Positions 35,966 through 44,636 of a DNA stretch of 64,000 nucleotides are shown here, piece after piece. The position numbers and the translations under genes were made by a program. The stretch spans positions 310,001 to 374,000 of the forward strand of contig NZ_JBBIAB010000002.1 in NCBI RefSeq assembly GCF_039634785.1, written 5' to 3'. Below the pieces are notes generated by a model. That model did no database searches. It was not told the DNA's origin and worked only from the letters and a program-made list of their open reading frames with translations. Position 1 is the stretch's first letter, and every line of letters starts with the position of its first letter. The stretch comes from Tistrella mobilis. GTDB taxonomy: Bacteria > Pseudomonadota > Alphaproteobacteria > Tistrellales > Tistrellaceae.

Positions 35966-37477
35966 GTGAGCACTGAGCAGACCATCCGCGCCGCCGCGTT
36001 CCGATCCAAGATCATGTCGGCCGATGATGCCGCGGCGCTGGTGCCGCCCGGCGCCAATGTCGGCATGAGCGGCTTCACCGGTTCCGGCTATCCCAAGGCG
36101 GTGCCGCAGGCCCTGGCGCGGCGGATCGAGGCCGAGCATGCCGCCGGCCGGCCGTTCAAAATCGGGGTCTGGACCGGTGCCTCGACCGCGCCCGAGCTGG
36201 ACGGCGCACTGGCGAAGGCGAAGGGGATCGAGCTGCGCCTGCCCTATCAGTCCGACCCGGTCTGCCGGGAAGAGATCAATAGCGGGCGGATGGAGTATAT
36301 CGACATCCATCTGAGCCATGTGGCCCAGTTCGTCTGGTTCGGCTTTCTGGGCAAGCTGGACGTGGCCGTCATCGAGGTGACGGAAATTCTTGAGGACGGC
36401 ACGCTGGTGCCGTCGACCTCCATCGGCAACAACAAGACCTGGATCGACCTGGCCGACAAGGTGATCATCGAGGTCAATGCCTGGCAGAACCCCGCCCTTC
36501 GGGGTATGCACGACATCTATTACGGCACCCGCCTGCCGCCGCACCGCACGCCGATCCCGATCCTGGCCGCCGGCGACCGGATCGGCCAGCCGGTGTTCTC
36601 GGTGGATCCGGCCAAGGTGGTGGCGGTGGTGGAAACCCACGGTCCCGACCGCAACACCGCCTTCTCTCCGCCCGATGCCACCTCGCAGGCGATCGCCGGC
36701 CATATCCTGGAATTCTTCGAGCACGAGATCGCCCGCGGCCGCCTGCCGCGCGGGCTGCTGCCGTTGCAGTCGGGCGTGGGCAATGTCGCCAATGCCGTGA
36801 TGGCCGGGCTGGGATCGGGCCCCTTCGAGGGGCTGACCGCCTATACCGAGGTTTTGCAGGACGGCATGCTGGAGCTGATCCGCTCGGGCAGGATGACGCT
36901 GGCCTCGGCCACCGGCCTGTCGCTCAGCCCCGAGGCGACCCGGATCTTCAACGACGAGGCCGAGGCGCTGAAGAAACATGTCGTGCTGCGCCCGCAGGAA
37001 ATCTCCAACCACCCCGAGGTCATCCGCCGGCTGGGCGTGATCGCGATGAACGGCATGATCGAGGCCGACATCTACGGCAACGTCAACTCCACTCATATCC
37101 GCGGCACCCGGATCATGAACGGCATCGGCGGCTCGGGCGATTTCGCCCGCAACGGCTATCTGTCGATCTTCATGACCCCGTCCACGGCCAAGGGCGGCAC
37201 GCTGTCGGCGATCGTGCCGATGGCGACCCATGTCGACCATACCGAACACGATGTGCAGGTGATCGTCACCGAACAGGGGCTGGCGGATCTGCGCGGCCTG
37301 TCGCCCAAGCAGCGGGCGCGGGTGATCATCGACAACTGCGCCCATCCCGGCTTCCGCCCGGCGCTGAACGATTATTTCGCCCGCGCGCGGGCCGGCGCTG
37401 CCGGCCAGCACACGCCGCATCTGTTGGACGAGGCGTTCCGTTTGCTGACCCCGCTGTCATCCTCTGGTAAAAGATGA
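35966..37477 (+). CDS. Succinyl-CoA:acetate CoA-transferase / acetyl-CoA hydrolase family
   Basis: A 503-residue class I CoA-transferase of the AarC/Ach1 group. Recognisable blocks are GMSGFTGSGYPKAVP, TGASTAPELDG, and TAYTEVLQDGMLEL, in which Glu295 corresponds to the glutamate that forms the enzyme-CoA thioester. The last third has IVTEQGLADLRGLSPKQRA. It moves CoA between succinate and acetate or similar acids. GTG start at 35966. A small peptide gene begins 33 bases behind it, before the terminator, so the two are probably on one transcript. Confidence 0.88.
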   Translation: MSTEQTIRAAAFRSKIMSADDAAALVPPGANVGMSGFTGSGYPKAVPQALARRIEAEHAAGRPFKIGVWTGASTAPELDGALAKAKGIELRLPYQSDPVCREEINSGRMEYIDIHLSHVAQFVWFGFLGKLDVAVIEVTEILEDGTLVPSTSIGNNKTWIDLADKVIIEVNAWQNPALRGMHDIYYGTRLPPHRTPIPILAAGDRIGQPVFSVDPAKVVAVVETHGPDRNTAFSPPDATSQAIAGHILEFFEHEIARGRLPRGLLPLQSGVGNVANAVMAGLGSGPFEGLTAYTEVLQDGMLELIRSGRMTLASATGLSLSPEATRIFNDEAEALKKHVVLRPQEISNHPEVIRRLGVIAMNGMIEADIYGNVNSTHIRGTRIMNGIGGSGDFARNGYLSIFMTPSTAKGGTLSAIVPMATHVDHTEHDVQVIVTEQGLADLRGLSPKQRARVIIDNCAHPGFRPALNDYFARARAGAAGQHTPHLLDEAFRLLTPLSSSGKR

Positions 37478-37510
37478 CATGAGGCTTAAATATCAAGAGG
37501 GGAATGCATC

Positions 37511-37639
37511 ATGAGTGAGCGCGTTGACGAGGGTGTGCAACAGCCCGTCTGGCAGCGGCCGGTCCTTGAAGTGATGTTGGCGGCGGACACCGCCAACTCT
37601 ACCGGTGCTGCCGGCGATGGCAGTCTGGGCCTGTCCTGA
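37511..37639 (+). CDS. W-x-x-P family small peptide 8 (42 aa)
   Basis: ATG behind GAGGGGAA. MSERVDEGVQQP is followed by VWQRPVLEVMLAADTANSTG and AAGDGSLGLS. It has all family marks including the terminal Ser, and is the shortest copy. It is isolated from the array at 29-31 kb and stands behind a CoA-transferase gene and ahead of an intrinsic terminator. Confidence 0.62.
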   Translation: MSERVDEGVQQPVWQRPVLEVMLAADTANSTGAAGDGSLGLS

Positions 37640-37682
37640 CGCCCCATTCTGTTCCTGAGGCACCGCCCTGCCGAGGGCTTCG

Positions 37683-37716
37683 AACGCCCGGATGCCCACC
37701 CGCATCCGGGCGTTTT
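37683..37716 (+). terminator. Intrinsic terminator behind peptide 8
   Basis: AACGCCCGGATGC and its exact complement at 37702-37714 form a 13-bp stem with a six-base loop and end in GTTTT. It closes the CoA-transferase/peptide unit. Confidence 0.8.
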
Positions 37717-37874
37717 CGTGCGTGGAAGCGGCCTCACACGCATGTTTCGCGATCGCTGTGCGGGTTTGCAGGGTCCGGATGTTGCAATACTCATCTGGAA
37801 AACCATGCCCGGGGGGACTATTCCTGGGTCAGGAGTGACACGCCCCCTAAGAACGTCAGGCCGGAAAGAAACGC

Positions 37875-39500
37875 ATGACCACCACCCCCGCCTTCGACAC
37901 GATCATCGTCGGTGCCGGAACGGCCGGCTGCCTGCTCGCCAAACGGTTGAGCGCCGATCCCGGCCGCCGCGTGCTGCTGATCGAGGCCGGCGGCAAGGAC
38001 GACTATATCTGGATCCATGTGCCGGTCGGCTATCTGTACTGCATCGGCAACAAGCGCACCGACTGGTGCTTCCAGACCGAGCCGGATGCCGGGCTGAACG
38101 GCCGGGTGCTGCGCTATCCGCGCGGCAAGGTGCTGGGCGGCTGTTCCAGCATCAACGGCATGATCTATATGCGCGGCCAGGCCCGCGACTATCGCCAGTG
38201 GTCGGAAATCACCGGCGAGGACGCCTGGGACTGGGATCAGGTGCTGCCCTATTTCAAGCGCCACGAGGATCACCACAAGGGCGGCGACGATCTGCACGGC
38301 CATGGCGGCGAATGGCGGGTGGAACGCCAGCGCCTGCGCTGGGACATTCTGGACGCCTGGGCGGAAGCGGCGGTGCAGGCCGGGCTGCCGGCGACCGGCG
38401 ATTTCAATCGCGGCGACAATGAAGGCGTCGGCTATTTCGAGGTCAACCAGCGCAATGGCTGGCGCTGGAACGCCGCCAAGGCCTTCCTGCGCCCGGCGCT
38501 GAACCGGCCCAATCTGACGGTCTGGACCAAGGCCCAGGTCGCCCGCCTGCTGACCGGCCGCGATGCCGACGGCCATCTGCGCTGCACCGGGGTGGAGCTG
38601 GTTCAGGATGGCCAGCGCAAGACCGTGACGGCGAAATCCGAGGTGGTGCTGTCGTCGGGCGCCATCGGCTCGCCGCAGATCCTGCAGCTGTCGGGCATCG
38701 GCCCCGCTGCCCTGCTTGCCCGCCACGGGATCGAGGTGGTGCACGATCTGCCGGGCGTCGGCGCCAATCTGCAGGACCATCTGCAGATCCGGTCGGTGTT
38801 CAAGGTGAAGGGCACGCGCACGCTCAACACCATTGCCGGCAATCTGATCGGCAAGGCCAGCATCGGGCTTGAATACGCGCTGAAGCGCACCGGGCCGATG
38901 AGCATGGCGCCCTCGCAGCTGGGCGCCTTCACCCGCTCGTCCCCTGAGAAGAACGCCGCCAACATCCAGTTCCATGTCCAGCCGCTCAGCCTGGATGCCT
39001 TCGGCGAGCCGCTGCACGATTTCGACGCCTTCACCGCCAGCGTCTGCAACCTGAACCCCAGCAGCCGCGGTTCGGTCACCATCCGCAGCGGCCGGTTCGA
39101 GGATGCACCGCTGATCGCGCCCAATTATCTGTCGACCGAAGAGGACCGCAAGGTGGCGGCGGATTCCCTGCGCGTCACCCGGCGGATCTGCGGCCAGTCG
39201 GCGCTGGCGCGTTTCCAGCCGGAAGAATGGAAGCCGGGCGTGCAGTACCAGACCGACGAGCAGCTGGCGAAGCTGGCCGGCGACATCGCCTCGACCATCT
39301 TCCACCCGGTCGGCACCACCCGCATGGGCCGGGCCGACGACCCGGACGCCGTGCTGGACCCGCATTTCCGGGTTCGCGGCATGCGTGGCCTGCGCGTGGT
39401 CGATGCCGGCGCCATGCCGACCATCACCAGCGGCAACACCAATTCGCCGACCCTGATGATGGCCGAGAAGGCGGCGGAGTGGATCCGCGCCGGCGTGTGA
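37875..39500 (+). CDS. GMC family oxidoreductase (choline dehydrogenase-like)
   Basis: A 541-residue FAD enzyme. IIVGAGTAGCLLAKRL with IEAG forms the dinucleotide fold, GKVLGGCSSINGMIYMRG is GMC signature 1 and GAIGSPQILQLSGIG is signature 2. HPVGTTRMG and TSGNTNSPTLM near the C-terminus hold the catalytic His and Asn. Such enzymes oxidise primary alcohols such as choline or polyethylene glycol to aldehydes. No BetB or transporter is adjacent, so the substrate is open. Confidence 0.88.
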   Translation: MTTTPAFDTIIVGAGTAGCLLAKRLSADPGRRVLLIEAGGKDDYIWIHVPVGYLYCIGNKRTDWCFQTEPDAGLNGRVLRYPRGKVLGGCSSINGMIYMRGQARDYRQWSEITGEDAWDWDQVLPYFKRHEDHHKGGDDLHGHGGEWRVERQRLRWDILDAWAEAAVQAGLPATGDFNRGDNEGVGYFEVNQRNGWRWNAAKAFLRPALNRPNLTVWTKAQVARLLTGRDADGHLRCTGVELVQDGQRKTVTAKSEVVLSSGAIGSPQILQLSGIGPAALLARHGIEVVHDLPGVGANLQDHLQIRSVFKVKGTRTLNTIAGNLIGKASIGLEYALKRTGPMSMAPSQLGAFTRSSPEKNAANIQFHVQPLSLDAFGEPLHDFDAFTASVCNLNPSSRGSVTIRSGRFEDAPLIAPNYLSTEEDRKVAADSLRVTRRICGQSALARFQPEEWKPGVQYQTDEQLAKLAGDIASTIFHPVGTTRMGRADDPDAVLDPHFRVRGMRGLRVVDAGAMPTITSGNTNSPTLMMAEKAAEWIRAGV

Positions 39501-39537
39501 TCCGCCGCATCTGACCCGAGGCCGAAACACTGTCCTT

Positions 39538-39571
39538 ACGACCCGCCCCGGCGTTGCCGCGGCGGGTCGTT
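39538..39571 (+). terminator. Stem-loop terminator behind the GMC gene
   Basis: ACGACCCGCC at 39538-39547 pairs with GGCGGGTCGT at 39561-39570 across 13 bases. Only a short T stretch follows. The rest of the gap to 39863 holds two small palindromes, GTATATGATAC (39600-39610) and ATGATATCAT (39730-39739), which are possible operator sites for the TRAP operon. Confidence 0.6.
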
Positions 39572-39863
39572 GCGTGTCGTCCGCCCGCCATTCCATCATG
39601 TATATGATACCGTCTTCACATCCGCGATGAACATCTGGACGCCCCGGCATGGCGGCGCCTACAGTTCTTTCTGAACGATGCGGGGGTCGCAGCGATGCGG
39701 CTCCGGCGGGCATGTCCCTGAAAACATGAATGATATCATCCCGGCCTCGCCAAGGGCCGGGCAGGGAGAAGTCATGCCTGTGCATGTGAGTTTCCCGCGA
39801 GGGGAGGCGATCCGCATCGGTACCAGACGCCGGTTCACGGCGCGGTCATGCCAGGAGGAAATG

Positions 39864-40886
39864 ATGACGTTTTCACGCTGGGGAGCGGCCGGTGCCGGCG
39901 CCGTGCTCGCCTGGACGGTTGCCATGGGGGCCGCATCTGCGGCGGATACCGTCGACTTCCGGATCTCGCTCGACACCTCGCCCACCCATGTCCGCACGGT
40001 CTGGGTGCAGGAATTCGCCGAGCGGCTGAAAGACCAGTCCGGCGGCACGCTCAACGCCACGGTCTATCACAGCGGCCAGCTGTTCAAGGATGTGAACGTG
40101 GCCAAGGCCCTGCGTCAGGGCAGCGTCGAGATGGCCGTGCCCGGCAGCTGGGTGCTGGGCGGCTTCGAGCGCCGTTTCGACACCGCCACCCTGCCGATGC
40201 TCTATGGCCGCGGCCCCGATGAGTACCATGCCATTTCCGACGGCGAGCCCGGCCGGCTGATTTCCGAGGGGCTTGAAGAGAAGCTGGACGTCAAGGTGCT
40301 GGGCAAGTGGTTCGATCTCGGCGCCAGCCATACCTATTTCGCCAGCCGCAAGGTCGGGACCTATGCCGATATGAAGGGCGCCAAGGTGCGCTTCCCCGGC
40401 GGTGCCGGCCTGTCGGCGCGGCTGGAATATCTGGGGGCGACGCCGGTTCTGGTGCCCTGGCCCGATGTGCCGCTGGCGATGTCGCGCGGCAATTTCGACG
40501 GGCTGATCACCACCAACGAAAGCGTGAAAAGCGCCAAGCTTTGGGAATCCGGGCTTAAATACGTCTTCGAGGACTACCAGACCTTCGGCCAGTACATCCC
40601 GATGGTCGCGGGCGGCTTCTGGAAGAAGCTGACCCCCGACCAGCAGCAGCTGATGACCCGGATCTGGGACGAGGTCGCGACCGAGGAACGCGCTGCCGCC
40701 CTTGCCGCCCAGGAAGAGGCGGGCGAAGAGGCGAAGCGCCAGGGCGTGATCTTCATCACCCCCAGCCCTGAAGAACGCGCCGACATCCGCCGGAAGATGA
40801 TGGAGGTGCAGGACGAGATCGCGAAATCGATCGGCATTCCGGCCGATTTCGTGAATCTGGTTCAGGACACCCTGCCACCCGACTGA
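39864..40886 (+). CDS. dctP: TRAP transporter solute-binding protein (DctP family)
   Basis: A 340-residue periplasmic protein with a Sec signal (residues 1-27, ending ASAAD) and the DctP fold: WVQEFAERLKDQSGGTLNATVYHSGQLF, then MKGAKVRFPGG with the Arg that holds the ligand carboxylate and the FDGLITTNES block. AGGAGG lies 5 bases ahead of the second of two adjacent ATGs, so 39864 is preferred to 39861. It binds an organic acid for the membrane subunits that follow. Confidence 0.88.
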   Translation: MTFSRWGAAGAGAVLAWTVAMGAASAADTVDFRISLDTSPTHVRTVWVQEFAERLKDQSGGTLNATVYHSGQLFKDVNVAKALRQGSVEMAVPGSWVLGGFERRFDTATLPMLYGRGPDEYHAISDGEPGRLISEGLEEKLDVKVLGKWFDLGASHTYFASRKVGTYADMKGAKVRFPGGAGLSARLEYLGATPVLVPWPDVPLAMSRGNFDGLITTNESVKSAKLWESGLKYVFEDYQTFGQYIPMVAGGFWKKLTPDQQQLMTRIWDEVATEERAAALAAQEEAGEEAKRQGVIFITPSPEERADIRRKMMEVQDEIAKSIGIPADFVNLVQDTLPPD

Positions 40887-40946
40887 CGGTCACCCCCTCT
40901 CCCCCCGCATCCGCACCGAGAGACGACCGCCAGCCCGGAGGCGCCC

Positions 40947-41453
40947 TTGAACCGCGTTCTGAAGCTCGTGGAACACGAGCTGGTCGGGCTCGTCGCGACC
41001 ATCGCGATGCTGCTTGCGACCTGGCAGCTGCTCAGCCGCTATCTCTACCCGCCCGCATCGACCCACTGGATCGACGAGGTGGTCATCTACCTGATCATCT
41101 GGGCCTCGTGCCTGAGCTTCAGCGGGCTGGTGGCGAGCAATGCCCATGTCCGTGCCGATCTGGTGCTGCGCCTGCTGCCGCCGCGCACGCAGCGCGTGGT
41201 GGAAGGCTTCAACACGCTCGCGGCGCTCACCCTCTGCGGCCTGCTGGTCTGGTTCGGCGGCCGGATCGTGTTCGACGCCTGGGATATCGGCGAGACCAGC
41301 CTCAGCGAATTGCAGTTTCCGATGTGGATCTACTACCTGGCCCTGCCGGTGGGGGCGGCGCTGATGGCGCTGCGCTATCTCGCCCGCCTGGCAGGCCTGG
41401 TCACCGGATCCATCGCCGGACAGGACGTGCTGGATGGGGGAGGCCATCTGTGA
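40947..41453 (+). CDS. dctQ: TRAP transporter small permease (DctQ family)
   Basis: A 168-residue protein with four membrane helices and the HWIDEVVIYLIIWASCLSFSG block of DctQ subunits. It starts with TTG at 40947, six bases behind GGAGG; no ATG fits better. Its stop overlaps the GTG of DctM. Confidence 0.86.
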   Translation: MNRVLKLVEHELVGLVATIAMLLATWQLLSRYLYPPASTHWIDEVVIYLIIWASCLSFSGLVASNAHVRADLVLRLLPPRTQRVVEGFNTLAALTLCGLLVWFGGRIVFDAWDIGETSLSELQFPMWIYYLALPVGAALMALRYLARLAGLVTGSIAGQDVLDGGGHL

Positions 41454-42727
41454 GTCAGGCGCTGTTCGGACTGTTCTTCGTTTTCCTGGGCGCCGGCATG
41501 CCGATCTTCGTGGTGCTGGGGCTGACCGCCGCGGTGCTGCTGGCGGCCGATGGTGCATCCCTGCTGCTGCTTGCCCAGAAGGTGCTGGACGAGCTGAATT
41601 CCGAGCTGCTGATGGCCTTGCCCTTCTTCGGCATGGCGGCGGTGTTCATGCAGCGCGGCGGCATCGCCCGTGCCCTGATCGACGTCTCCGCCGCCTGGAT
41701 GGGGCGCCTGCCCGGGGGGCTGGGTGTGGTGGCGGTGGCGGGCTGCACGATCTTTGCGGCGATTGCCGGATCGAGCGTGGCGACGGCGCTCGCCATGGGC
41801 ACGATCCTGGTGCCGGCGATGATCCGGCGCGGCTATCCGGCCTCGTTCTCCACCGCGCTGATCGGCACCGGCGGCACGCTCGGCATCCTGATCCCACCCA
41901 GCCTGCCCCTGATCCTGTTCGCGATCATCGCCGAGGAATCGGTGCCGCGGCTGTTCCTGGCCGGCGTGGTGCCGGGCGTGCTTCAGGCGCTGATGCTGAT
42001 CCTGTTCGTGATCTGGACGGCCCGCCGCAAGGGCTACCCGCCCGAGCCGCGGATGAGCCGGGCGGCATTCGCCCGGGTCAACCTGAAGGCCCTGCCGGCC
42101 TTTGCGGTGCCGGTGATCGTGGCGGTCGGCATCTATGGCGGTTTCGTCACCGTCACCGAGGCGGCGGTGCTGGCGGCGCTGGTGGCGATGCTGGTGGGCA
42201 TGACCGTCTATCGCGGCTTCACCCTTGCCCAGGCGCCGGCGGTGATGGGCCAGGCGGTCAGGTCCGCCGCCAGCATCATGGTGATCATCGCCATGGCGCT
42301 CGCCTTCGGTCATTGGGTGACGGAAAGCGGCGTGCCGGCGGCGGTGGTGGATTTCGTCACCCGCAACGACCTCTCGGCCTGGCAGTTCCTGCTGGCCATC
42401 AACCTGCTGCTGCTGGTGCTCGGCATGTTCCTGGAGGTGGCCTCGATCATCCTGATCGCGGTGCCGATCCTGATGCCGGTGGTCACGGCGCTGGGCATCG
42501 ACCCGGTCCATTTCGCGATCGTGATCGTGGTGAACATGGAGATCGCGCTGCTGACCCCGCCGGTCGGGCTCAATCTCTACGTCCTCTCCAGCATTTCCAA
42601 GGTGCCGATCGGCGAGGTGATCCGCGGCATCTGGCCGTTCATCGCCCTGTTCGCGGTCTATCTGGCGCTGATCACCTATGTGCCCGCCCTGTCGCTCTGG
42701 CTGCCGACCCTGGTCTATGGCGGCTGA
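41450..42727 (+). CDS. dctM: TRAP transporter large permease (DctM family)
   Basis: A 425-residue membrane protein with about twelve helices. AGSSVATALAMGTILVPAM and GGTLGILIPPSLPLILFAI are the DctM transport-domain hairpins; LLTPPVGLNLYVLSSIS is the matching one in the second half. GTG start at 41450 overlaps the DctQ stop. With DctP and DctQ it imports an organic acid using the sodium gradient; the catabolic genes behind it should act on that acid. Confidence 0.88.
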   Translation: MSQALFGLFFVFLGAGMPIFVVLGLTAAVLLAADGASLLLLAQKVLDELNSELLMALPFFGMAAVFMQRGGIARALIDVSAAWMGRLPGGLGVVAVAGCTIFAAIAGSSVATALAMGTILVPAMIRRGYPASFSTALIGTGGTLGILIPPSLPLILFAIIAEESVPRLFLAGVVPGVLQALMLILFVIWTARRKGYPPEPRMSRAAFARVNLKALPAFAVPVIVAVGIYGGFVTVTEAAVLAALVAMLVGMTVYRGFTLAQAPAVMGQAVRSAASIMVIIAMALAFGHWVTESGVPAAVVDFVTRNDLSAWQFLLAINLLLLVLGMFLEVASIILIAVPILMPVVTALGIDPVHFAIVIVVNMEIALLTPPVGLNLYVLSSISKVPIGEVIRGIWPFIALFAVYLALITYVPALSLWLPTLVYGG

Positions 42728-42757
42728 ATTCCCCCCATTCCCTGTCGAGGAGACGAG

Positions 42758-44110
42758 ATGATGACCGCGATCGACGGTGCCGGCGGCATCACCGGAGCGT
42801 TCACCCGCCTGCTGGCCGGGCTCGGCACTGCGGCGATCGACGAGGAGGCGGCGACCGTTGCCCGGCAATGCCTGCTCGACTGGATCGGCGTGTCGCTGGC
42901 CGGCCGGCATGAGCCGCTGGTCGACATTCTGGTCGAAGCGGCCCGGGCGGAGGGCGGCGGCGGCCATCTGCCGCTGCCCGGCCGGCCCGAGACCCTGCCG
43001 CTGACCCAGGCGGTGACCGTGACCGGCGCCATGTCCCATGCGCTGGATTATGACGACGTCCATCTGGCGATGCAGGGCCATCCGAGCGTGGCGGTGATCC
43101 CGGCAGCCTGGGCCCTGGCGCTGGCGGAGGGGCGCGATGGCGGCGCCCTGATCCGCGCGATCGTGGGCGGCTTCGAGATCGCCTGCCGGATCGGCCTGCT
43201 GATGGGGCCGTCGCATTATGCCCGCGGCTGGCATGCCACCGGCACGGTCGGCAGCTTCGGCGCGATGGCGGCCTCATCCCTGCTGCTGGGGCTGGACGAG
43301 GGGCGCATCGCCCATGGCTTCGGCATCGCCGGCACCCAGGCCGCCGGGCTGAAGGCGGTGTTCGGCACCATGAGCAAGCCGCTTCATGCCGGGCGCGCTG
43401 CGGCCAACGGGCTGACGGCGGCGCGTCTCGCCGCCCGCGGCTTCACCAGCCATCCCGACATTCTGGGCGCGGCCCAGGGCTTCGGCGACACCCAGTCCGA
43501 CGGGCTGAACCCCGCGGCGGCGCTGGCCCCCGCGCCGGGCTTCATGATCCGCGACACGCTCTTCAAATATCACGCCGCCTGCTATCTGACCCATTCGGCG
43601 ATCGAGGCGGTGCACAGCCTGGGCCGGATCGATCCCGAGGCGGTGCGCCGCGTCGTGGTCCGGGTCGATCCCGGCCATCTGAGGGTCTGCAACATTCCGG
43701 CCCCGGCGACGGGGCTGGAGATGAAGTTCTCGCTGCGCATGACCACCGCACTCGCCCTTGCCGGCGAGGATACCGCGCGCGAGGCGCTGTTTGCCGATGC
43801 CACCGCCGCCCGGCCCGATCTCGTCCGGCTGCGCGATGCGGTGACGGTCGAGCCGCGCGCGGCGCCGAGCAGCACGCTTTCCGAAATCGAAGTCGAGCTT
43901 GCCGACGGCGCCACCCGGCGGGCGGCTTTCGATGTCGGCGTGCCGGCGGCCGATCTCGACCGGCAATGGCAGCGGCTGTCGGCCAAATTCCTCGGCCTTG
44001 CCCGGCCGGTGCTGGGCGAGGCCCGCAGCCGCGAGGTGCTGGGCCGCGTACGTGAACTGGATGCCCGCACCGATCTCGGCCCCCTGGCCGGGCTTCTGAC
44101 CGCGTCCTGA
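42758..44110 (+). CDS. MmgE/PrpD family protein (third of three)
   Basis: A 450-residue protein, more distant from the two at 13-19 kb. ALDYDDVHLAMQGHPSVAV replaces their ELDEGN motif, which fits the cis-aconitate decarboxylase / 2-methylcitrate dehydratase side of the family; WHATGTVGSFGAMAASSLLLG and KYHAACYLTHSAIEA are the other blocks. GAGGAG lies just ahead of the ATG. Its placement between a TRAP transporter and acyl-CoA enzymes suggests that it acts on the imported acid before or after activation. Confidence 0.85.
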   Translation: MMTAIDGAGGITGAFTRLLAGLGTAAIDEEAATVARQCLLDWIGVSLAGRHEPLVDILVEAARAEGGGGHLPLPGRPETLPLTQAVTVTGAMSHALDYDDVHLAMQGHPSVAVIPAAWALALAEGRDGGALIRAIVGGFEIACRIGLLMGPSHYARGWHATGTVGSFGAMAASSLLLGLDEGRIAHGFGIAGTQAAGLKAVFGTMSKPLHAGRAAANGLTAARLAARGFTSHPDILGAAQGFGDTQSDGLNPAAALAPAPGFMIRDTLFKYHAACYLTHSAIEAVHSLGRIDPEAVRRVVVRVDPGHLRVCNIPAPATGLEMKFSLRMTTALALAGEDTAREALFADATAARPDLVRLRDAVTVEPRAAPSSTLSEIEVELADGATRRAAFDVGVPAADLDRQWQRLSAKFLGLARPVLGEARSREVLGRVRELDARTDLGPLAGLLTAS

Positions 44111-44135
44111 CTTGCCCCAAGGAGTACCGAACGAG

Positions 44136-44636
44136 ATGAGTGATACCAACGACAAGAGCGGGGATTTCCGGGAGCGGGCGATCCTGCTCGCCCGCGGCCA
44201 CCGCTACGAGGATTTCGAGCCGGGGCGGGTGTTCGAGCATCATCTGGGCCGCACGCTGACCGAGGGCGACAACATCGCCTTCACCACGCTGACGCTTCAT
44301 TACAACCCGCTCTATTTCAACGACGCCTTCGCCCGGGCGAACGGTCATGACGGGCTGGTCGCCAACCCGCTGCTGGTCTTCAACATCGTCTTCGGCCTGT
44401 CGGTCGAGGATCTGAGCGAGGGCGGCGGGCCGTTCCTCGGCGTCGACGACCTCAGCTTCCGGCGCCCGGTCCGGGTCGGCGAAACGCTGCTCGCCCGCAG
44501 CCGGGTGCTGGACCGCCGCCCGTCGGACAAGTTCAAGGGCTACGGCATCGTGAGCTGGGCCACCGAGGGCTTCACGCCCGAGGGCGAGACGGTCGTCACC
44601 TTCCAGCGCTCCAATCTCGTGAGGTACCGGCAGTGA
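44136..44636 (+). CDS. MaoC-like hydratase, first
   Basis: A 166-residue hot-dog fold protein. FEPGRVFEHHLGRTLTEGDNIAFTTLTLHYNPLYFND contains the hydratase segment with Asp and the His of the Asp-His pair, and VNPLLVFNIVFGLS follows. The start ATG at 44136 is used; a TTG upstream at 44112 also keeps the frame. It is related to mesaconyl-CoA hydratase. Its stop overlaps the start of the dehydrogenase. Confidence 0.82.
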   Translation: MSDTNDKSGDFRERAILLARGHRYEDFEPGRVFEHHLGRTLTEGDNIAFTTLTLHYNPLYFNDAFARANGHDGLVANPLLVFNIVFGLSVEDLSEGGGPFLGVDDLSFRRPVRVGETLLARSRVLDRRPSDKFKGYGIVSWATEGFTPEGETVVTFQRSNLVRYRQ

